Source of the DNA: Deltaproteobacteria bacterium | GTDB taxonomy: Bacteria; Desulfobacterota; Desulfobulbia; Desulfobulbales; VMSU01 | Assembly (NCBI GenBank): GCA_024274995.1 | Contig: JAJSAA010000092.1 | Span: 1 to 11,354, forward strand | Length of the DNA: 11,354 nucleotides | Direction: 5' to 3' | Shown here: positions 1 through 7,646 of the stretch, in pieces | How the letters are laid out: every line of letters begins with the position of its first letter | How positions within the stretch are numbered: the first letter of the stretch is position 1 | Translations under genes and position numbers: made by a program | Notes under the pieces: model-generated | Database searches by the model: none | What the model saw: the letters and a program-made list of their open reading frames with translations, nothing else | What the model was told of the DNA's origin: nothing

Positions 1-1829
1 CGGTGACCAACGGCCTTAATATGGCCAAGGCCTTTAATGCCAGAACTGAAATTAACGCCATCAGCAATACCACCGGGGTCAAGGGGCTGCTCACCACCCT
101 CTACGCCGGCTCGGCGGCAACCGCCCCCGGCCCTCAGGCCCTGGATTTTACCTTGAACGGGATTTCCGTGGCGCTTACCACCGGCGGGGTCAGCCCTGCC
201 GCCGCGGCCTCGGATATCGTCTCGGCCATTAACAAGCTGACCAAGCAGACCGGGGTTACGGCCAGCCTCGGTAGCGGGGCCAATGGCGGGGTGGCAAGTA
301 GCGTTGTTCTAACCAATACGGAGAGTGGTGACGAAAGTAATATCGTCGTGGCTGGTTTATCCGCCGGAGAAACGACCCTCTCCGGCCTCAGTAATGTCGA
401 TCAGGCGGTGGATAATTCGCATAATACCGGCGAGATATCGTTTGCTTCGGATGCCGCTTTTACTATTACCAGCCCTACTACCTCACCGCCTGCCGATACG
501 ATTATCCAGGAATTGGGGCTGAGTTCCCAAAGTGGTGACGGGCAGATAGATTATGGCTCTACGCCGCGCTTTCTTGATCCTGGCGATTTGCGGATAAACG
601 GGGTAGATATATTCACTATTCCAACTATGGTGAGTGGCAAAGACTCCACCAATGTCCTCTTGGATGCTATCAACGCCAAGAGTGCCGCCACCGGGGTTAA
701 GGGGACGCGGGGGGCGGACGGTGGTCTGCAGCTTACCGCCGTGGACGGTCGTAATATCCATATCCAGACCTCGGTGCATGGTGAAGATATCACCAGATTG
801 AACGGCGGTGTCGAACATAGAAACCGGGTATATTCAGGTATTCTGCAATTACGTTCCGAGCGTAAATTTATTCTGGAGACCGTTGAGCCAACGGTTAATT
901 CCACCGAACCGGGACTGGGCGCTCTGGGGATGGCCGGCGGTACGTCGGTAAGCGGTGAGCCGGGTGATACCAAAGGCGATGGGCGTATTGATGTCTTTAG
1001 TATCCACGATCGGGAGGGCAGTGTGCGTTACGCCGGTGATCGAATCGGCAGCCTGAATATTAAGATTGGCAAGACCAACACGATGCTGGTGGGAGATAAC
1101 GGTAAAACCGGCATTGTCGATACCACCCTTTTTACGACCTTGAAAGGTCTGGAAGATGCACTGGAAAACAAAAATTTTACCACGGTAACCGGTATTCATG
1201 CCGCGACATCCACCTCGCAGCTGCTTAATAGTAAGACTACCGGCTTGGAACCAGCAGATCAATTGCCCTCGGAGGACTTATTTACTAATGGGACTTTTAC
1301 GGTTACAGTCACCGATCATGATTATTATCCGCCCCGTTCAGTACCCTTGACCATCAATGTTGATCCGGAGACTGATTCCTTAGACAGCGTCACCAGCCGT
1401 ATTGATGGTATTGCCCATGTCTCGGCGAGTTGGAATTCCGACGGTAAACTGGTGATAAGTTCCGATGACTCTGACCGTTATACCATCGCCTTAAGTGATG
1501 ACAGCAGTAATTTTCTGCAGGCGACCGGTGTAGCGCTGGAATTTATGCAGCAGCAGGCCCTTGGCCAGGATATGGATAATATAGACAGCCTGATGAGCAA
1601 ATTAACGGAGCAGATTTCCAACTTCGGAGCGCGGGCCAACCGGATAAACATACAGACCCAGATTTATACGGATATGGAGGTCTCCACCAAGAGCAACCTC
1701 TCCGAAGTCCAGGATACGGATATGATTAAGGCGGTGATGGAATTAAAGACTAAGGAGACGGCCTATCAGGCCGCGCTGGCCGCTGCCAGTAAGACTATGC
1801 AGCTCAGTCTGGTTGATTTCCTTAAATAG
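1..1829 (+). CDS. flgL: Flagellar hook-associated protein 3 FlgL, 5'-truncated by window edge
   Basis: FlgL forms the junction between flagellar hook and filament outside the cell. At least 608 residues are visible; the GTG at position 3 is only the first start-like codon in view. The N-terminal D0/D1 helices expected in FlgL are missing, so the true start lies outside the window. Numbering from that GTG, residues ~47-90 and ~196-256 look like flagellin-IN type insert domains (DFTLNGISVAL, DLRINGVDIF). Residues ~376-390 (TLFTTLKGLEDAL) match the usual FlgL helix. Residues ~428-512 form a further beta-rich insert, and ~525-608 are the C-terminal flagellin/FlgL helix ending in LVDFLK, the typical FlgL terminus. 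FlgL proteins are often around 300-450 residues, so this one is enlarged by surface-exposed inserts. The following csrA and fliW support the call. A flagellin is the alternative but fits the C-terminus less well. Confidence 0.88.
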   Translation, partial: VTNGLNMAKAFNARTEINAISNTTGVKGLLTTLYAGSAATAPGPQALDFTLNGISVALTTGGVSPAAAASDIVSAINKLTKQTGVTASLGSGANGGVASSVVLTNTESGDESNIVVAGLSAGETTLSGLSNVDQAVDNSHNTGEISFASDAAFTITSPTTSPPADTIIQELGLSSQSGDGQIDYGSTPRFLDPGDLRINGVDIFTIPTMVSGKDSTNVLLDAINAKSAATGVKGTRGADGGLQLTAVDGRNIHIQTSVHGEDITRLNGGVEHRNRVYSGILQLRSERKFILETVEPTVNSTEPGLGALGMAGGTSVSGEPGDTKGDGRIDVFSIHDREGSVRYAGDRIGSLNIKIGKTNTMLVGDNGKTGIVDTTLFTTLKGLEDALENKNFTTVTGIHAATSTSQLLNSKTTGLEPADQLPSEDLFTNGTFTVTVTDHDYYPPRSVPLTINVDPETDSLDSVTSRIDGIAHVSASWNSDGKLVISSDDSDRYTIALSDDSSNFLQATGVALEFMQQQALGQDMDNIDSLMSKLTEQISNFGARANRINIQTQIYTDMEVSTKSNLSEVQDTDMIKAVMELKTKETAYQAALAAASKTMQLSLVDFLK

Positions 1830-1939
1830 GGCTTAATGTAATAACATAAAATAATTTGTGGTATCAGGTTCTTTTTATCAAAGGGCCGCGCCCAACACAT
1901 TTAACCAGCCGCCCCCCGGTCGCTATTGGCACGGCTGTA

Positions 1940-1961
1940 GGGGCGTATTGCTATATGCCCT
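1940..1961. repeat. Imperfect palindrome in flgL-csrA spacer
   Basis: GGGCGTAT (1941-1948) and ATATGCCC (1953-1960) pair across a TGCT loop with one G-U pair, giving an 8-bp stem. It is not followed by a T-run, so it is not a typical terminator. The form, with a GGGGCGTAT arm, resembles short dispersed palindromic repeats, but copy number cannot be judged from one window. The rest of the 241-bp spacer is AT-rich near csrA. I see no convincing sigma28 or sigma54 promoter in it. Confidence 0.45.
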
Positions 1962-2055
1962 GATGTTATTATACGCTCTAATGGATACAGCAACACCTGA
2001 ATTCGCAAAAAAAATAAAAAACCAGTAATAAAACGTATAAGATAAGCAGTAAAGC

Positions 2056-2065
2056 CAGGGAGGGC
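2056..2065 (+). promoter_or_regulatory. csrA Shine-Dalgarno, overlapping a CsrA-type GGA motif
   Basis: CAGGGAGGGC contains a strong AGGGAGG ribosome-binding site 7 nt before the csrA ATG and so fixes the start. The same bases contain AGGGA, which fits the ANGGA core bound by CsrA proteins. CsrA autorepression through the Shine-Dalgarno is known in other bacteria; here it is only inferred from the overlap. Confidence 0.55.
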
Positions 2066-2070
2066 TTAAA

Positions 2071-2316
2071 ATGCTAATTCTGACCAGAAAAATCGGTGAA
2101 AGTATTGCCATCGGTGATCAGATAAAGGTAAAAGTGTTAGAGATCAAGGGGGGGCAGGCCAAACTTGGCATTGAGGCCCCGGCGGCGGTAACCGTCCATC
2201 GTGAGGAGATTTTTAACCGCATTATGGAAGAGAATAAAAAAGCTGCCGCCGGAGTTGACCTTGATCTGCAAACTGCGGCTCGTTTGCTGGGTAGTAAGGC
2301 TGTAAATAAACGCTAA
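2071..2316 (+). CDS. csrA: Carbon storage / translational regulator CsrA
   Basis: An 81-residue RNA-binding protein that acts as a swapped beta-barrel dimer and blocks or stabilises target mRNAs at GGA motifs. The N-terminus MLILTRKIGESI and the later VHREEI are the two conserved RNA-binding strands, with the key Arg of each (R6 and the Arg of VHREEI) present. The protein is longer than the ~61-residue enterobacterial CsrA. The C-terminal extension (~residues 55-81) is like CsrA proteins controlled by FliW, which contacts this part of CsrA outside the RNA-binding surface. It lies between flgL and fliW, the usual arrangement in flagellated bacteria that use the CsrA-FliW switch to control flagellin translation. 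A strong ribosome-binding site supports the ATG. Confidence 0.97.
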   Translation: MLILTRKIGESIAIGDQIKVKVLEIKGGQAKLGIEAPAAVTVHREEIFNRIMEENKKAAAGVDLDLQTAARLLGSKAVNKR

Positions 2317-2324
2317 AATCACTA

Positions 2325-2358
2325 CCGGGGTATCTCCCGGCAGTTCATAATTTATGAA
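2325..2358. promoter_or_regulatory. Two small palindromes in the csrA-fliW spacer
   Basis: CCGGG (2325-2329) pairs with CCCGG (2336-2340), giving a small stable hairpin just after csrA. It is followed at once by a perfect 7-bp inverted repeat, TTCATAA-T-TTATGAA (2344-2358). The spacer then becomes A-rich up to the fliW start. The hairpin might stabilise or attenuate the csrA-fliW message and the second palindrome looks operator-like, but neither role can be shown from the sequence. Confidence 0.35.
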
Positions 2359-2372
2359 AAAATAAAAAAATC

Positions 2373-2840
2373 ATGGAAAACACCGCTGAAATTATCGCAG
2401 GCCGGGGTATGTTGATTCAGACAAGCCGTTTTGGCGATATTGAAATAGATGAGGATAAGATTATTACCATGACTTCGTCTATTCTGGGCTTCCCTGATGA
2501 TCGGCAATTTATCTTAATTCCCCATGGCCCGGATTCACCTTTCTGGTGGCTGCAGGCCGTTAAAAATCCACCTCTGGCCTTTGCGGTTCTGCAGGCGGCC
2601 CGCTTAAATATCAGTTATGAACCGGAGATTGGCCCTCTAATCAGCGATGAATTGTCTCTCTCTGATGATGAGGCGCCGGAGATTCTGGTGATCCTGACTA
2701 TTCCCCGGGGCCGTCCGCAGGAGATGACTGCCAATCTCTTAGGCCCGGTGGTGATTAATATCACTAAAAGGCTGGCTCGTCAGGTAGTACTGGATGACAA
2801 CCGTTATAATCCCTGCTGGCCGCTCACTGACCATAAATAA
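2373..2840 (+). CDS. fliW: Flagellar assembly factor FliW
   Basis: FliW binds cytoplasmic flagellin; when flagellin is exported, freed FliW binds CsrA and relieves repression of flagellin mRNA. The 155-residue product has the family hallmarks: an N-terminal strand with TSRFGDIEI, then ILGFPDDRQFILI, SPFWWLQAV, and the C-terminal NLLGPVVIN and RQVVLDDNRY. The start is uncertain. The ATG at 2373 has no clear Shine-Dalgarno; the in-frame ATG at 2409 (MLIQTSRFG) matches where most FliW proteins begin and has AGG 7 nt upstream, which would give 143 residues. The gene follows csrA by 56 bp and is probably co-transcribed with it. Confidence 0.93.
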   Translation: MENTAEIIAGRGMLIQTSRFGDIEIDEDKIITMTSSILGFPDDRQFILIPHGPDSPFWWLQAVKNPPLAFAVLQAARLNISYEPEIGPLISDELSLSDDEAPEILVILTIPRGRPQEMTANLLGPVVINITKRLARQVVLDDNRYNPCWPLTDHK

Positions 2841-2920
2841 TACCCTTCTCCCAACCTTCAGTTTGCCGCAATTTTTCAGGCCAGACACAAATAAAAATTA
2901 TTAGAACAAGACATTACCAC

Positions 2921-2964
2921 CTACGTCCCTCCCCCCCCCCTTGTGGGGGAAGGACAGGATGGGG
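2921..2964 (+). repeat. REP-like element, left copy of an inverted pair
   Basis: The element begins CTACGTCCCT, continues with ten C residues, TTGT, five G residues, and ends AAGGACAGGATGGGG. The C-run, TTGT and G-run form a hairpin by themselves. The same sequence occurs in reverse complement at 3231-3273 with about three differences and one length change in the C-run. This form (a GC-rich hairpin plus conserved flank, two copies in opposite orientation) is like REP/BIME elements. The family itself is not identified. Confidence 0.7.
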
Positions 2965-3230
2965 AAATTTATATTAAAGCAGAACAAATAACTTTCAAAA
3001 TTCCCGCAATATTCCGCCAAACATCATTGTTCCAAAAGTGGATTACTTTATATCCCTCTGTAGCCAATTAGAGCGTACGCTGTTGACCATACTCCTCCCA
3101 CGTAGCGTGTTGTCTGCCATCAAGATCAAAGTATTACCGGCCTTTTTTAGTGACAGACAAAATCAACTATAATACTTCCCCCCGGGGGCATTGCCGCCTG
3201 AATTTATAGTTTTTGGGCATATTTTTCACC

Positions 3231-3273
3231 CCCCATCCTGTCCTTCCCATACAAGGGGGGGGAAGGGACGTAG
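3231..3273 (-). repeat. REP-like element, right copy of an inverted pair
   Basis: On the - strand this reads CTACGTCCCTT, a run of eight C, TTGT, ATGGG and AAGGACAGGATGGGG, matching the copy at 2921-2964. The G-run partner is ATGGG here instead of GGGGG, so its internal hairpin is weaker. The two copies are separated by 266 bp and could pair into a long stem if transcribed together. Confidence 0.7.
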
Positions 3274-3450
3274 AGGGACGGACTATAAAGTAGCCAGCCC
3301 TAAAACATTACGGCGTTTTGGGGGTACTAATCTCCGCTCCTTGGCGCTTTCCCAAAATGGCAGATCCTCTTATGCCTTGGCTCATCCCATGTATTTTGCA
3401 GGTATCTAATACTTGAATGTATCTTATTATTCAATAAATGGTTAAAGCAA

Positions 3451-3480
3451 TTGACAACCGTTTCGAATTTTAGGTAGATT
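3451..3480 (+). promoter_or_regulatory. Sigma70-type promoter of the receptor operon
   Basis: A perfect -35 TTGACA (3451-3456) is followed after 18 bp by TAGATT (3475-3480), a 4/6 match to TATAAT. Transcription would start near 3487, leaving a leader of about 240 nt before the receptor ATG. It is the best promoter-like pair upstream of the three-gene operon. Confidence 0.55.
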
Positions 3481-3486
3481 CGTTTA

Positions 3487-3727
3487 GCGGTGAAAAAATA
3501 TGTACCGTTAAGGGCACAATCCGGATGAGATCCGGTTGATTGTTTGTCACATCCATGCCCGGCTACCCTGGCACAATGAAGTATGAAGGTTCTGGCGAGG
3601 CCAACACTATTAGCAGGAACTATCTATCCCGGGATTAACCGCTTGTCCTGCGTTGGGCGGGTACTGCCCGCCGATCGATGGACAAGGTGTTGCCAAATTA
3701 ATTATCAGTTACAGGGGGGAGAACCAT
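3487..3727 (+). promoter_or_regulatory. Structured 5' leader of the TonB-receptor operon, class unknown
   Basis: Several helices can be drawn. GGGC (3512-3515) pairs with GCCC (3557-3560) and encloses a stem in which ACAATCCGGAT (3516-3526) pairs with ATCCGG (3530-3535) and ATTGT (3539-3543) around a GAG loop and a TTG bulge. A second GAG-loop hairpin is TGGC-GAG-GCCA (3593-3603). Near the gene, CTTGTCC (3642-3648) pairs with GGACAAG (3680-3686) outside an inner GGCGGG/CCCGCC stem (3656-3672). GGCACAAT occurs twice (3513-3520, 3570-3577), so ATTGT has two possible partners. No T-run follows the last stem; any control would more likely act on translation, since the Shine-Dalgarno lies only 28 nt further on. 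I see no cobalamin, TPP or c-di-GMP riboswitch consensus. Helices were found by eye, without energy calculation. Confidence 0.45.
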
Positions 3728-6091
3728 ATGTATTCCCGGAGCTCATCGGTGAAGCACAGTTGGGGCGGAAAATGCCAGCTCTTTCCTCTAATGGGGATGA
3801 ACATAATTATGGCTGGTTTTTTTATATTGATACTGTTGCTTGGGGCTTCAACAGGCAGCAGTGCGGCACAAAAAAAACTTCAGACGTCATTGGCCGCGAC
3901 CGCAGTTCCACCCTCTGCCGCCAGTCAAGATGATGATGGGGTGTATGACTATCTGTTAGGTCTTTCCATGGCCGAGCTGGCCCGTTTGCCTATTCAGTCT
4001 TCAGGCCTTTTTCCCATGTTGCGTAGCCAGGCTCCCGGCAGTTATTATGTTGTTGATACTGAGCAGCTGCAACGTATGGGAATTCGTTCTATCGCGGAAT
4101 ATATTGACCGCCAGGTGCCGGGGATGTCCACCGTTATTCATGGTAATCAGGGTACCATCATTGGGGTCAGGGGTATGCTCATTGATAATAACTCGAAGAC
4201 CATCATGTTACGCGATAATGTCAATATCAATAACCGGCAGATCTTGGGGATAAACGGTTCTGATCTTTCCACCACCCTGCTGGGTGATATTGAGCGGATC
4301 GAGATCTCCACCGGCCCCGGCACTCTGCGCTATGGCTCGGGGGCCATCAATGGTTCCATAAATCTGATCAGCGCCACGGGTAAGAACCGGGAGGGGCTAC
4401 GTCTGCACACCATGGTGGGCAGTGGTGATTTCCGGCAGGTGGAGGGCAGTTATGGCCGGGTATTTAACGAGCGCTTAAATTATTTTATCTATGGCGGTTA
4501 CAGTAAAGATGATGGTGTCCGGCCGCATTACACTCTGCCCATATCTCAATGGTCTACGTTAAACGGGGTCAATGGCACACCTTCCGCCACCTTTCTTGAT
4601 AATGTCCGGGTCGGCAAGACCGATGGCAATTACAAATTTGCCTTCCGGGCCCAGTTTGGCCGCTCTGATGACCGCCTGCAGGTCGATCTGAAGGGGTTGC
4701 TGAGTCATGCCTCTAATGTTGATCCGGTGCTTGGTGAGTATCTTACCAGCAGTGCCAGCTGGCGGGAGGAAATCAAGAAAACAGCCGAGGCCAGGGGCGG
4801 CCGTTATTCTCCATTTTATATACAGGAATCTGAGAATCTGCTCATTTCTCCGGAAATAAAACTGCATCTTAATGAACATAATAACCTTACCCTGATCCCT
4901 TATTATCATCGTCTCAAGGCTCACTCGGTATTCAGTAATTTCTTACTTGATGAGGTGCGGAGGCTCCATATTAGTCTGCCACCCACCAATGGCAATGATT
5001 GCCCGGCCATGAAATGCAATGAGGATTATTACGCCTATGGCGATGAACTGCATATGGGCGTTACCCTGATCAATAATTACACCGGTCTTCGTAACCAGAA
5101 GATTGCCTGGGGGGTAGAGGCCAAATACTTTAAATTCTATACCTATCCCTGGCAGTGGAAAACCTTTAGTGCCTTTGGCGAGGATCAGGCCCAGATTGGT
5201 AAATTCACCCTGTTAGGCGGTCTGCGTTATGATAAGACCATTTACCGGCATGATATATCGGCGGTACCACCCTTTAACGACGGCCCTTATCCCGCTCCTG
5301 ACGATGCGGCGGCTTATACCAAACGTCTGGCTCTTGCTTATCAGATAAGCCAGAACCAGACGGTCAGGTTCTCTTATCAGGAGGGCTTCCGTTTTGCCGA
5401 CTGCTGGCCGCTGATGTGGGTGGCGCACCAGAACAAGGCCAATGGCACTAATATTAAGCTTAAACCCGAGACCTCGAAGAGTTATGAACTTAATTATGAT
5501 ATAACCGGGCTTGTGAAGTCTCTGAATATCAGCAGTGACCTATTTTATAACCGCTACAAAGATACCCAGGGTTGGGTGGACAATGGTTTTACCTATGGCA
5601 ACAGTCAGAAGGTTATTACGGCTGTGGGCGGTGAATTGAGTCTGGTCTACCAGCCGCCGGACGGTCCCTTTTCAGGTTCTCTGTCCTACAGCTACTCCAG
5701 GCCGCTTGACTCCTTTGAAGACTCCATCCGGGTGGCCAATGCGGACGATACCTGGACTCGTTATCCCGTCCATATGTTCAAGATGTATCTCGGCTATGAA
5801 ATTATACCCGGCCTTTTTGCCGGAGCCAACGGCCTGTTAGAGTCGTCCCGCTATGAAAAGGCAAAAGTGACCGATCCGGCAGTGGCGGCTCTTTTTGATA
5901 AATGGTCTTTTGTGATGGATGCCAACCTCTGGTATCAGTTTGATAAACATCTCAAACTTTCCTTTAGTGCTAAAGAACTGCTGCATAAAAATTACAATCA
6001 GCATCCTGCCTATTTTAACGGTACCCGCCCCCTTGATTCGCCGCGGGCCGAGAACCCGCAATATTATCTGTCCCTCTCCTATAACTATTGA
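3728..6091 (+). CDS. TonB-dependent outer-membrane receptor
   Basis: A 787-residue beta-barrel transporter or signal receptor of the outer membrane, energised by TonB-ExbBD. The ATG at 3728 was chosen because a GGGGGGAGA ribosome-binding site lies 5-6 nt upstream; an upstream ATG at 3653 lacks one. A hydrophobic signal segment spans ~residues 25-47 (MNIIMAGFFILILLLGA), ending near SSAAQ. Residues ~72-95 (DYLLGLSMAELARLPIQSS) match a short N-terminal motif seen in receptors related to 'LSLEEL' types. The plug domain (~100-215) includes VPGMSTV, GVRGM, IERIEISTGPGTLRYGSGAINGSINLI. The barrel runs ~225-787 and ends with aromatic YYLSLSYNY, typical of outer-membrane proteins. A CPAMKC pair in the barrel may form a loop disulfide. 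The substrate cannot be told from sequence. It is the first gene of an operon with a histidine kinase and a YfiR-like protein, so it could sense as well as transport. Confidence 0.92.
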   Translation: MYSRSSSVKHSWGGKCQLFPLMGMNIIMAGFFILILLLGASTGSSAAQKKLQTSLAATAVPPSAASQDDDGVYDYLLGLSMAELARLPIQSSGLFPMLRSQAPGSYYVVDTEQLQRMGIRSIAEYIDRQVPGMSTVIHGNQGTIIGVRGMLIDNNSKTIMLRDNVNINNRQILGINGSDLSTTLLGDIERIEISTGPGTLRYGSGAINGSINLISATGKNREGLRLHTMVGSGDFRQVEGSYGRVFNERLNYFIYGGYSKDDGVRPHYTLPISQWSTLNGVNGTPSATFLDNVRVGKTDGNYKFAFRAQFGRSDDRLQVDLKGLLSHASNVDPVLGEYLTSSASWREEIKKTAEARGGRYSPFYIQESENLLISPEIKLHLNEHNNLTLIPYYHRLKAHSVFSNFLLDEVRRLHISLPPTNGNDCPAMKCNEDYYAYGDELHMGVTLINNYTGLRNQKIAWGVEAKYFKFYTYPWQWKTFSAFGEDQAQIGKFTLLGGLRYDKTIYRHDISAVPPFNDGPYPAPDDAAAYTKRLALAYQISQNQTVRFSYQEGFRFADCWPLMWVAHQNKANGTNIKLKPETSKSYELNYDITGLVKSLNISSDLFYNRYKDTQGWVDNGFTYGNSQKVITAVGGELSLVYQPPDGPFSGSLSYSYSRPLDSFEDSIRVANADDTWTRYPVHMFKMYLGYEIIPGLFAGANGLLESSRYEKAKVTDPAVAALFDKWSFVMDANLWYQFDKHLKLSFSAKELLHKNYNQHPAYFNGTRPLDSPRAENPQYYLSLSYNY

Positions 6092-6101
6092 CACAGGCCG
6101 C

Positions 6102-7646
6102 ATGATGTCTTGGCGTGACGTAAGTATTAAACATAAACTAACCCTGATTCTGATACTTACCAGCAGCCTGACGGTACTGGTCGCCTGTCTGACATTTTAT
6201 GGCCTGGTGGTTAATCATTTTCAGAAGGTCTATAAACGGGATATGAATAATCTGGCTCTTATTGTCGGTTCCAACTGCAAGGCCGCCCTCATGTTTGATG
6301 TTCCAGAGGACGCTGATACGGTGCTTGCCACCCTTAAGAGCCGCAAGTCAGTCCGGCAGGTGATTCTCTACGACAACCAGGGACGGGTCTTTGCCAGCTA
6401 TAAGGCGGTGGCGCTTAAGGGGGCTTCCACGCAAGAATTTTGTTCCTTTACGCAGAAGATTATCCTTGATGACGGTACCTATGTTGGTCGTATCGTTATC
6501 GAGGATGACATGCGTGATATGGCCCGAGGCCGACGGCAGATATTACTTATTCTACTGCTGGCGGCGGTTGGCTCTTTGTTCTCGGCCTTTTGGCTTTCGG
6601 CCATTCTGCGTAATGTTGTTTCTAAACCATTAATGGCCTTAACTGAGATGGTTAAACGGATTGCCGCCGGAGACTTTCAAATTAAAAAATGCTCCTCTAC
6701 ACGCGGGCGGGATGAGATGGGGGTTCTCTGTAGTGCCTTTATGGAGATGAACAACCGGCTGCGTGATTCCCATGAGCGCTTGGAAGAATATAACCGCACT
6801 CTGGAAGGCCGGGTCGCGGCTCGTACCGAGGAGCTGCAGAACGCTATGGACGATCTTAGGCATAGCCAGGCCCAGTTGGTGCAATCTGAGAAAATGGCAG
6901 CTCTTGGTCAGTTGGTGGCTGGGGTTGCCCACGATATTAATAATAATATAAGTTTTATCGCCGGGGCCTTACCTAATATTAAGCGGATGACCAGCGAATT
7001 AGTCGTGGAGATGGCAGAAAATCATAAAGCCTCTCCGGCCTGGGAGATGCATCTTGATATAATCTCATTATTGGCTAATGCCGAGGAGGGAGTTAGAAGA
7101 ACAAAGAAAATTGTCCAGGATCTTAACGCCTTTTCCAGGTCCAGTCATGGTCAATTTGTACCGGTTGATGTACACGCCGAGCTTAATAACATCATCAATC
7201 TTCTCTGTTACGAGTGTCGGGACAGGGTGAAAATTATCCGGGACTTCGACCCGGATCTGCCCGCCGTCTATTGTCAGAGGGATCATATGAGCCAAGCTTA
7301 TATGAATATACTCCTTAACGCCATTCAGGCCATTGAAAAGCGGGGGACGATCTGGCTCAAGACCTGGCTCACCGGGGGCAAAGCGCATATCAGCTTTCGG
7401 GATAATGGGAGTGGAATTGAGCCCGAGGCCCTGAAACATATCTTTGACCCCTTTTTCAGCACCAAGCCCGTGGGGCAGGGCACCGGCCTTGGTTTATCAA
7501 TTACCTATAATATTGTTGAAAACCATCATGGTAAGATTGAGGTTCACTCGGCACCGGGCCGAGGAACAGAGATTGTCATTATCCTGTCGGTGGAGCCGCA
7601 TAAAAAAGTTGATGAGGAAGGCGGCGGTACGGGGGGCAGGGAATGA
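6102..7646 (+). CDS. Membrane histidine kinase with CHASE8-like sensor domain
   Basis: A 514-residue inner-membrane kinase that autophosphorylates on His and would pass phosphate to a response regulator. The ATG at 6102 (or 6105) lies 10 bp after the receptor stop with a weak AGG; an upstream extension of this frame would overlap the receptor. Layout: TM1 ~13-36; periplasmic domain ~37-145 with GSNCKAALMFDVPEDADTVL and VILYDNQGRVFASY, a pattern like the CHASE8 domain of YfiN/TpbB; TM2 ~147-169; HAMP ~170-222; coiled coil ~222-262; HisKA with H277 in VAHDINNN; N box NILLNAI (402-408); G1 DNGSGI (434-439); F box FDPFFSTK (448-455); G2 GQGTGLGLS (458-466). All catalytic motifs are intact. There is no receiver or GGDEF domain and no response regulator gene in the window. 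The stop overlaps the yfiR start (ATGA), indicating translational coupling. Confidence 0.93.
   Translation: MMSWRDVSIKHKLTLILILTSSLTVLVACLTFYGLVVNHFQKVYKRDMNNLALIVGSNCKAALMFDVPEDADTVLATLKSRKSVRQVILYDNQGRVFASYKAVALKGASTQEFCSFTQKIILDDGTYVGRIVIEDDMRDMARGRRQILLILLLAAVGSLFSAFWLSAILRNVVSKPLMALTEMVKRIAAGDFQIKKCSSTRGRDEMGVLCSAFMEMNNRLRDSHERLEEYNRTLEGRVAARTEELQNAMDDLRHSQAQLVQSEKMAALGQLVAGVAHDINNNISFIAGALPNIKRMTSELVVEMAENHKASPAWEMHLDIISLLANAEEGVRRTKKIVQDLNAFSRSSHGQFVPVDVHAELNNIINLLCYECRDRVKIIRDFDPDLPAVYCQRDHMSQAYMNILLNAIQAIEKRGTIWLKTWLTGGKAHISFRDNGSGIEPEALKHIFDPFFSTKPVGQGTGLGLSITYNIVENHHGKIEVHSAPGRGTEIVIILSVEPHKKVDEEGGGTGGRE

Larger units (their letters stand above)
2841..3450. other. Long non-coding region with REP-like repeats
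   Basis: I find no supported gene here; short open frames lack ribosome-binding sites and recognisable protein patterns. The region holds the inverted pair of C/G-rich elements described separately, a 10-bp palindrome AGCGTACGCT near 3070, and an isolated TATAAT (3168-3173) without a good -35 box. The stretch 3281-3420 has balanced composition and could be decayed or repetitive DNA. No terminator with a T-run is visible after fliW. Confidence 0.5.

Noticed and set aside
483..1262. Long antisense open frames within flgL (111-140 residues)
   Set aside because: They lie opposite a clear flgL frame, lack ribosome-binding sites and show no protein-family features.
1927..1952. Possible sigma54 promoter (TGGCACG and TTGCT) upstream of csrA
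   Set aside because: Both half-motifs exist, but GG and GC are 20 bp apart instead of the required 10, and TTGCT lies in the loop of a palindromic repeat.
3191..3409. 72-residue open frame in the region after fliW
   Set aside because: It runs through the right REP-like element, has no ribosome-binding site, and the residues show no recognisable fold or signal.
3457..3480. tRNA-like TTCGAAT motif
   Set aside because: No acceptor or anticodon stems can be paired around it; it lies within the promoter spacer.
3487..3727. Cobalamin, TPP or c-di-GMP-I riboswitch
   Set aside because: GGTGAAAA near 3489 faintly recalls the cobalamin core, but the B12 box and the rest are absent; CTGAGA (TPP) and the GCACAGGGCAAACC-like core (c-di-GMP-I) are also missing.
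3583..3933. 116-residue open frame overlapping the receptor start
   Set aside because: It overlaps the receptor gene in another frame, lacks a ribosome-binding site and covers the leader hairpins.
5919..6101. N-terminal extension of the histidine kinase by 61 residues
   Set aside because: It overlaps the end of the receptor gene, and the kinase's first transmembrane segment follows naturally from the ATG at 6102.
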